Source: Alkalibacterium sp046484155 (GTDB lineage: Bacteria; Bacillota; Bacilli; Lactobacillales; Carnobacteriaceae_A). Taken from it: DNA of 10,821 bases. The position numbers were made by a program, and so were the translations under genes. This document shows positions 7,553 through 10,821 of this stretch, piece after piece (positions within the stretch are counted from its first letter, which is position 1; every line of letters begins with the position of its first letter). The notes beneath the pieces were generated by a model, which saw only the letters and a list, made by a program, of their open reading frames with translations, ran no database searches and was not told the DNA's origin. Location of the stretch: assembly GCF_046484155.1 (NCBI RefSeq), contig NZ_JAWOBT010000071.1:1-10821 (forward strand). The letters are read 5' to 3'.

Positions 7553-7591
7553 AGAGCCGAAACAGTTGTTGTACTTGATTGGCTCTTTTTT
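7553..7591 (+). terminator. Rho-independent terminator-like hairpin in a divergent intergenic region
   Basis: AGAGCCGA (7553-7560) pairs with TTGGCTCT (7579-7586) over eight positions including one G-T pair. The stem encloses an 18-base loop and is followed by six T (7586-7591). It points rightward, 100 bases before the NERD gene, where no rightward gene ends. It could be a leader attenuator or a remnant of a lost gene. Confidence 0.4.
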
Positions 7592-7646
7592 GAGTGCTGA
7601 TTCTCACGAAGGCTCCTCATTTCTAATTATTTCTATGAATAAAATG

Positions 7647-7658
7647 AGAAATATTTCT
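7647..7658. promoter_or_regulatory. 12-bp palindrome upstream of the NERD gene
   Basis: AGAAATATTTCT is perfectly self-complementary and lies 33-44 bases before the NERD-protein ATG. Two further ATTTCT copies occur just to the left (about 7619-7635), so ATTTCT half-sites cluster here. It is a possible operator; there is no direct evidence of the binding protein. Confidence 0.35.
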
Positions 7659-7690
7659 AATTGTAAATAGTAATAGTGTGGAGGTGTAAA

Positions 7691-8605
7691 ATGCTTATAA
7701 AAAAACAAAGAAATAAACCGGATTTACTGACAGCACTGGAATTGCTGGACAAACGGCTAACTCTTTCTTACAGAGAAAAGCAGCACTTGTTAACTCTATC
7801 TAAAGGCTATGTTGGCGAAGTAATCTTTGATTCTTTAGTGGGGAAACACCTCACTAGCGATGCTCTCATCCTGAATGATCTGTCACTGGTTATCGGGAAT
7901 ACACCGATTCAGATTGATTCACTTATAGTGACTTCAGATGCTATTTATTTATATGAAATCAAAAATTACGAAGGCAACTACACCAATCTGACCGGACAGT
8001 TTCGTACGGATTCCGGCCAGGACATCGTCAGCCCAGCAGGTCAGTTAAACCGCACAACAACAGTATTTAAGAAGTTAGTTGATCAATGGGACCATGCTAT
8101 ATCCATCGTACCGAATGTCGTATTCGTCAACTCTTCGTTCTTTCTTTATGAGTCCAAAAGGGAAACTCCATTTATATTCCTTCCTCAAATAATATCCCAT
8201 TTTACTAGTATCAATCGTCGATGCGATACATTGTCAGCTAAAAACTACCATATTGCCGACCGGTTACTGGTGGAAAGTCAAAAAGAGCTTCCTTACCAGA
8301 GGAAGCTGCCTTTGTATGATTTTAAAGATCTCAAGAAAGGACTGACATGCAGTTGCTGCGGATCGTTTGACTTGAAAAATTCCTCTAAGATGAGTCTCTG
8401 TCGTTCCTGTGGACATACTACTTCACTCAACAAGCTTTTCCTGTCTGAAGTTCAGTCATTTAAGTTTTTGTTTCCTGAAGCACAACTGACATGCAATGTT
8501 ATGCACGAATGGGGTAGTGGATCTCTTCCAAAACGCAGGATCAGAGCAATTCTAAATACGGAATTTACAATTAATGGGTTTGCCAAGTCATCTCATTATA
8601 CTTAA
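7691..8605 (+). CDS. NERD-domain (nuclease-related) protein with C-terminal zinc ribbon
   Basis: This is a 304-residue protein. The NERD domain spans roughly residues 35-165. It has KGYVGEVIFD (38-47, Glu43), QIDSLIV (74-80, Asp76) and LYEIKNYEGNY (87-97, Glu89 and Lys91), which together form the PD-(D/E)XK nuclease-type pattern with all key residues present. SPAGQLNR (114-121) fits the helix after the core. A zinc ribbon follows, with CSCC at 220-223 and CRSC at 237-240 as its two Cys pairs. A role in DNA or RNA processing is expected for the family but its substrate is unknown. The frame is open from a GTG at 7676, but GGAGGTG (7680-7686) six bases before the ATG at 7691 marks the true start. 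It is a single gene. The hairpin array at 8699-9008 lies just downstream, which may be coincidence. Confidence 0.85.
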   Translation: MLIKKQRNKPDLLTALELLDKRLTLSYREKQHLLTLSKGYVGEVIFDSLVGKHLTSDALILNDLSLVIGNTPIQIDSLIVTSDAIYLYEIKNYEGNYTNLTGQFRTDSGQDIVSPAGQLNRTTTVFKKLVDQWDHAISIVPNVVFVNSSFFLYESKRETPFIFLPQIISHFTSINRRCDTLSAKNYHIADRLLVESQKELPYQRKLPLYDFKDLKKGLTCSCCGSFDLKNSSKMSLCRSCGHTTSLNKLFLSEVQSFKFLFPEAQLTCNVMHEWGSGSLPKRRIRAILNTEFTINGFAKSSHYT

Positions 8606-8624
8606 TAGCCTAGAAAGGAAACGG

Positions 8625-8647
8625 CTTGTCAAGACAAGTTATTTTTT
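8625..8647 (+). terminator. Probable weak terminator of the NERD gene
   Basis: CTTGT (8625-8629) pairs with ACAAG (8634-8638) across a CAAG loop, and TTATTTTTT follows. It starts 20 bases after the stop codon. The stem is short, so read-through into the hairpin array downstream is likely. Confidence 0.5.
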
Positions 8648-8698
8648 CCATCTTTGAAGAGCTTTTGTTCTCTCAATGTCACTGTCAGAGAGGATTGA

Positions 8699-9008
8699 GA
8701 CCAGTTCACGGTCCTAACACTAACTAACTGGTCACTATATCGCTATAGAGACCAGTTCCTGAATCGTATGAAACTGAAGTAGTCTCACAACTCATTTAGT
8801 GACTAGTTAATTTAATATCCTAAAAAGAACTGGTCTCAATAAGCCTTTTGAAACCACTTCATTCAGCTTTTCTCGATCAACTAGTCTCAATATTGTTTTA
8901 GTGACTAGTTCTACAAACAGATTGATATCAAGCGGTCTCAAAACCATTTTTGAGACCACTTCGTACCACTATTTGGTATGAATTAGTCTCTAAAAAGACT
9001 GACCAGTC
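8699..9008. repeat. Tandem array of hairpins with exact 51-bp period
   Basis: Two 8-bp arms alternate. The left-type arm (GACCAGTT, GACTAGTT, AACCACTT, GACCACTT) starts at 8699, 8750, 8801, 8852, 8903 and 8954. The right-type arm (AACTGGTC, AAGTAGTC, AACTAGTC, AAGCGGTC, AATTAGTC) starts at 8726, 8777, 8828, 8879, 8930 and 8981. Both series step by exactly 51 bp. Each right-type arm faces the next left-type arm and forms a hairpin, with dyad centres at 8741.5, 8792.5, 8843.5, 8894.5 and 8945.5. The best are 8726-8757 (8 bp, one mismatch, 5 bp, TCGC loop), 8879-8910 (perfect 8 bp) and 8930-8961 (14 positions, one mismatch, CCAT loop). The 19 bases between hairpins are constant in length but unrelated in sequence. 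Units alternate in type, so there is a 102-bp higher-order period. The arms are too degenerate and the spacers too short for CRISPR. I do not recognise the family. Confidence 0.85.
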
Positions 9009-9014
9009 TTTTTT
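8992..9014. terminator. Terminator-like hairpin closing the array
   Basis: AAAAAGACT (8992-9000) pairs with AGTCTTTTT (9005-9013) around a GACC loop, with six T at 9009-9014 and five A on the left, so it could act in both directions. The loop region spells GACCAGTC, an array-arm sequence four bases out of phase, suggesting that the last array unit has become, or grew from, a terminator. Confidence 0.6.
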
Positions 9015-9040
9015 CCATATTAGTGCTCTTCCTTATAGGA

Positions 9041-9066
9041 AAAAGCCTCGCATCGCTGCGAGGCTT
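9041..9066 (-). terminator. Leftward intrinsic terminator
   Basis: A perfect 10-bp GC-rich stem (AAGCCTCGCA at 9043-9052 with 9057-9066) has a TCGC loop. On the minus strand it is followed by TTTT (with the stem's last T's), so it faces leftward. It is a second stop for transcripts from the fasciclin gene side. Confidence 0.65.
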
Positions 9067-9097
9067 CCGATATTCGCTCCAATAATGCTTTCCAATA

Positions 9098-9141
9098 AAA
9101 AAATTGCTCCCTCTGACAAAAGTCAAAGGGAGCGATTTTTT
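9098..9141. terminator. Strong bidirectional terminator of the fasciclin gene
   Basis: GCTCCCT (9106-9112) pairs with AGGGAGC (9127-9133). A/T flanks extend this to about 15 pairs including one wobble, and an inner GAC/GTC closes an AAAA loop. A-rich and T-rich feet on either side allow use in both directions. It lies 92 bases beyond the stop of the fasciclin gene. Confidence 0.85.
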
Positions 9142-9232
9142 ATTTTCAAGAACAAAATGAAACTATCATTAAAGTAGATAAGCATACATTTTCAGATTAC
9201 TGCATTAATGATGAGGAAAATGCATCGGTGGA

Positions 9233-9844
9233 TTACTCTGCTTCTACTTCTTGTAATTCAAAATCAGAAGGAACCAAGACGGTATCGATTGCGTGTATAA
9301 CACCGTTTGACGCTTCGATATCGGTTGTAATAATTGTTGATTCATTCACCATGGGATCACCTGACAAGTCAAAAGTCACTTCTTCTCCATTAACAGTTTC
9401 TGCTGTCATACCATCTGTTAAATCACCGGCTAAAACATTACCGGACACAACATGATACGTAAGAATTTGTTCTAAATCTGGTTGTGCGAGTAATTCCTCG
9501 ACTGTAATATCTAATTCACCTAACAGTGTGTCAAAGGCAGCGTTAGTCGGCGCAAACACTGTGAATGGTCCTTCCCCTTGAAGCGTTTCAACAAGGTCTG
9601 CTTCTTCAAGAGCAGCGACTAAGGTACTAAAATCAGGATCACCTTGTGCAATAGCGACAATGTCTACTCCGGCTTCCTCTAGCAGCTCATCATCTGCCAT
9701 TTCATCGTCAACCGGCTCTTCAACAGCTGGGTCTTCATCGACTACTGGTTCGTCCGTATCATCGGTCCCACAGGCGGCAATTAAAGCTAGAGCTGAAAAA
9801 GAGAGAACACCCAATCGTAACCTCTTCAATACTTCTTTGTTCAT
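9233..9844 (-). CDS. Fasciclin (FAS1) domain lipoprotein
   Basis: This 203-residue protein has a lipoprotein signal: basic MNKEVLKRLRLG, a hydrophobic core, then the lipobox IAAC with the modified Cys at residue 25. An acidic, low-complexity linker follows (about 28-58). A single FAS1 domain (about 60-197) shows FTVFAPTNAAF, the central YHVV, and the C-terminal NGVIHAIDTVLVP. FAS1 proteins are adhesion or surface-matrix modules, so this is expected to be anchored outside the membrane with an adhesive or binding role. By my count the mature 179 residues hold 48 Asp/Glu and not one Lys or Arg, which is extreme. AAAGGAAGG precedes the ATG by seven bases. It is a single gene, with a promoter at 9917-9948 and a terminator at 9098-9141. 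Confidence 0.93.
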   Translation of the reverse strand: MNKEVLKRLRLGVLSFSALALIAACGTDDTDEPVVDEDPAVEEPVDDEMADDELLEEAGVDIVAIAQGDPDFSTLVAALEEADLVETLQGEGPFTVFAPTNAAFDTLLGELDITVEELLAQPDLEQILTYHVVSGNVLAGDLTDGMTAETVNGEEVTFDLSGDPMVNESTIITTDIEASNGVIHAIDTVLVPSDFELQEVEAE

Positions 9845-9916
9845 AAAAATCCTTCCTTTCTAATAGGGTCCACAGAATGTTTCGACAATAGAAAATAAAC
9901 AATTCTTTTTTACACC

Positions 9917-9948
9917 ATTATATTAATCAAAAGAATACTAGAAGTCAA
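9917..9948 (-). promoter_or_regulatory. Putative promoter of the fasciclin gene
   Basis: The minus strand carries TTGACT (9943-9948) with TAATAT (9920-9925) 17 bp downstream. An overlapping TATAAT (9917-9922) would need 20-bp spacing. The ATG is about 75 bases further on, leaving a sizeable 5' leader. Confidence 0.5.
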
Positions 9949-10074
9949 TTAAGAGGCTCAAGGGAAAAAAATGTGCCAGTTATTTGTGACTGACTCAAAT
10001 AGGACTTATTATATTAGATATTCATTCTTCAAAAATTTACATGTTAAAATTTATATTGTGAAGAAAATCAAGAA

Positions 10075-10108
10075 ATGGCAAGTCAAGCCATATTACTTGA
10101 CTTACCAT
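10075..10108. repeat. Inverted repeat upstream of the HdeD-like gene
   Basis: AAGTCAAG (10080-10087) is followed after eight bases by CTTGACTT (10096-10103). ATGG/CCAT outside add four more pairs beyond one mismatch, giving 12 pairs. No T-run follows, so it is not a terminator. The right arm contains TTGACT, so it might overlap a -35 element, although no -10 stands at the right distance. It ends 49 bases before the start codon, so an operator or leader structure is possible. Confidence 0.5.
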
Positions 10109-10156
10109 CTTTATAGACTTAAGCTCATCCTATAAAATAAAGTAAAGGAGGGTTTA

Positions 10157-10687
10157 ATGATGAAAAAAGAACGTTATAAGTTTCTTTTTCAAGGTATTCT
10201 GTGGTTGATTTTAGGTGTACTTTTTATGTCAGATCCAATCAGTCAAGGTGCTTTATTTTTGACGGTTATCGGGGTTGCATTAATTCTTGTGGGTATTGTA
10301 ATTATTATTGACGGTTTCTTTATGACGAAAGAAATGAAGTATCGAATATTGCGTGTACTTGAAGGCTTTTTATTTAGCGGTTTTGGTGTGGTTTTCTTTT
10401 TAAGAAACCCAGCACGCGGAGCTTTTCTTGTAATTACTCTTGTTGTTATCATGATGATGATTTTAGCTGTCACTAATACTATTGCTATTTTTAAATTAAA
10501 AAATAATATTAAATGGGTTGCTATCACGCTGAACATCCTAGTGATTTGGTTTGGTATCCAATCCTTACTTGACCCACAACTAGCCGTGCTTATTTTTTAC
10601 TGGACTGTTTCCTTTCAATTAATTTTCACTGGTGTTAACCATATTATGATGTACTTCCTTATTCCTAAATTAAAAAACGTTGAGTAA
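10157..10687 (+). CDS. HdeD/DUF308-like small membrane protein
   Basis: This 176-residue protein is made almost entirely of six membrane helices. It has the HdeD pattern: a helix (FLFQGILWLILGVLFM), a DP motif (SDPISQGALFLTVIGVALILVGIVIIIDGFF), a middle pair of helices beginning at LEGFLFSGFGVVFFLRNPARGAFLVITLVVIMMMIL, and a final pair containing LDPQLAVLIFYWTVSFQLIFTGV. The recurring [D/N]P after a helix and the three-fold helix-pair layout are typical. HdeD is linked to acid resistance in enterobacteria, but the role in Bacillota is unclear. AGGAGG (10146-10151) serves either of two consecutive ATG codons (10157 or 10160). No neighbour suggests an operon. Confidence 0.78.
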   Translation: MMKKERYKFLFQGILWLILGVLFMSDPISQGALFLTVIGVALILVGIVIIIDGFFMTKEMKYRILRVLEGFLFSGFGVVFFLRNPARGAFLVITLVVIMMMILAVTNTIAIFKLKNNIKWVAITLNILVIWFGIQSLLDPQLAVLIFYWTVSFQLIFTGVNHIMMYFLIPKLKNVE

Positions 10688-10702
10688 ACAATTTAATTCA
10701 AA

Positions 10703-10762
10703 TAACCAACAAGGCAGCCCCTATCAACAAAGGACTGCCTTGTTGGTTAATAATAAATTTTT
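10703..10762 (+). terminator. Terminator hairpin after the HdeD-like gene
   Basis: A perfect 15-bp stem (10703-10717 with 10735-10749), including AACCAACAAGGCAG and its complement, encloses a 17-base loop 15 bases after the stop codon. The T-run is delayed and interrupted (AATAATAAATTTTT), so it is a strong hairpin with a weak tail. Confidence 0.7.
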
Positions 10763-10821
10763 ACAGATTGCTTTACGATTAATGCATTCGTTCCTTTTAG
10801 TTTGTTGCTTCTTTCATCAAT

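Larger units (their letters stand above)
8606..9232. other. Gene-free 627-base region between convergent genes
   Basis: No protein gene is supported here. It contains, from left to right, a weak terminator (8625-8647), a 51-bp-period hairpin array (8699-9008), a terminator-like hairpin (8992-9014), a leftward terminator hairpin (9041-9066) and a strong bidirectional one (9098-9141). The last 90 bases before the fasciclin stop show nothing further. Confidence 0.8.
9845..10156. other. Divergent intergenic region between the fasciclin and HdeD-like genes
   Basis: This 312-base AT-rich region holds the fasciclin promoter candidate (9917-9948), an inverted repeat (10075-10108) and the ribosome binding site of the HdeD-like gene (10146-10151). 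No small gene is supported, and no convincing rightward promoter was found. Confidence 0.7.

Noticed and set aside
8699..9008. CRISPR array
   Set aside because: Repeats differ between units at several positions, variable spacers are only about 19 bases, and no cas genes are present. The conserved part is a hairpin whose loop also varies.
8950..9177. 75-codon open frame on the plus strand
   Set aside because: It starts inside the hairpin array with no ribosome binding site and runs through two terminator hairpins. The translation is low-complexity and basic, as expected from terminator sequence.
9660..9863. Serine-rich plus-strand frame of 67 codons
   Set aside because: It is the antisense of the acidic linker and signal peptide of the fasciclin lipoprotein; Asp/Glu-rich codons read backwards give Ser-rich nonsense.
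10747..10821. Possible C-terminal end of a leftward gene at the right edge
   Set aside because: There are 24 open codons (ending NALIVKQSVKIYY), but the stop would lie inside the terminator stem and nothing identifies a family. This length of open frame is common by chance.

Overview
This window looks like chromosomal DNA from a low-GC Gram-positive bacterium (Bacillota). Most genes have strong AGGAGG-type ribosome binding sites. There is a lipoteichoic-acid glycosylation operon of Bacillus/Listeria type, a lipobox lipoprotein, and U-tailed intrinsic terminators. A Carnobacteriaceae-like halo- or alkaliphilic member of the Lactobacillales is my guess. It rests mainly on the extremely acidic secreted lipoprotein and is not proven by the sequence.

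Layout: 1-232 (-) is the N-terminal part of a short-chain dehydrogenase/reductase. 369-1022 (-) is a YczE/YitT-like membrane protein. 1197-5318 (-) is a tightly overlapping three-gene operon, transcribed csbB-like glycosyltransferase, then GtrA/GtcA-like flippase, then YfhO-like glycosyltransferase. 5674-6459 (+) is a YghU-type glutathione-S-transferase homologue. It converges on a DMT/EamA permease (6528-7439, -) and shares a strong bidirectional terminator with it. 7691-8605 (+) is a NERD-domain (nuclease-related) protein with a zinc ribbon. 9233-9844 (-) is a fasciclin-domain lipoprotein. 10157-10687 (+) is a small HdeD/DUF308-like membrane protein, followed by a terminator hairpin.

The most unusual part is the gene-free stretch between the convergent NERD and fasciclin genes (8606-9232). 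Hand alignment shows six copies of each of two 8-bp arms that are imperfect reverse complements. Each arm series recurs at exactly 51-bp intervals (8699 to 8954 and 8726 to 8981). The arms form five hairpins whose dyad centres are also exactly 51 bp apart, while the sequence between hairpins is unrelated from unit to unit. One arm position changes G-C/A-T in step on both sides in all five hairpins. On the minus strand the same period corresponds to a degenerate 17-residue repeat with several stops, so both a structured DNA/RNA element and a decayed repeat-coding sequence must be considered. I do not recognise this element.

Functionally, the three-gene operon should build and transfer a sugar, probably GlcNAc, onto lipoteichoic acid or a similar polymer on the outer face of the membrane. 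The other genes look like independent single-gene units. Several perfect palindromes (1136-1151, 5642-5653, 7647-7658) sit in promoter regions and are operator candidates.
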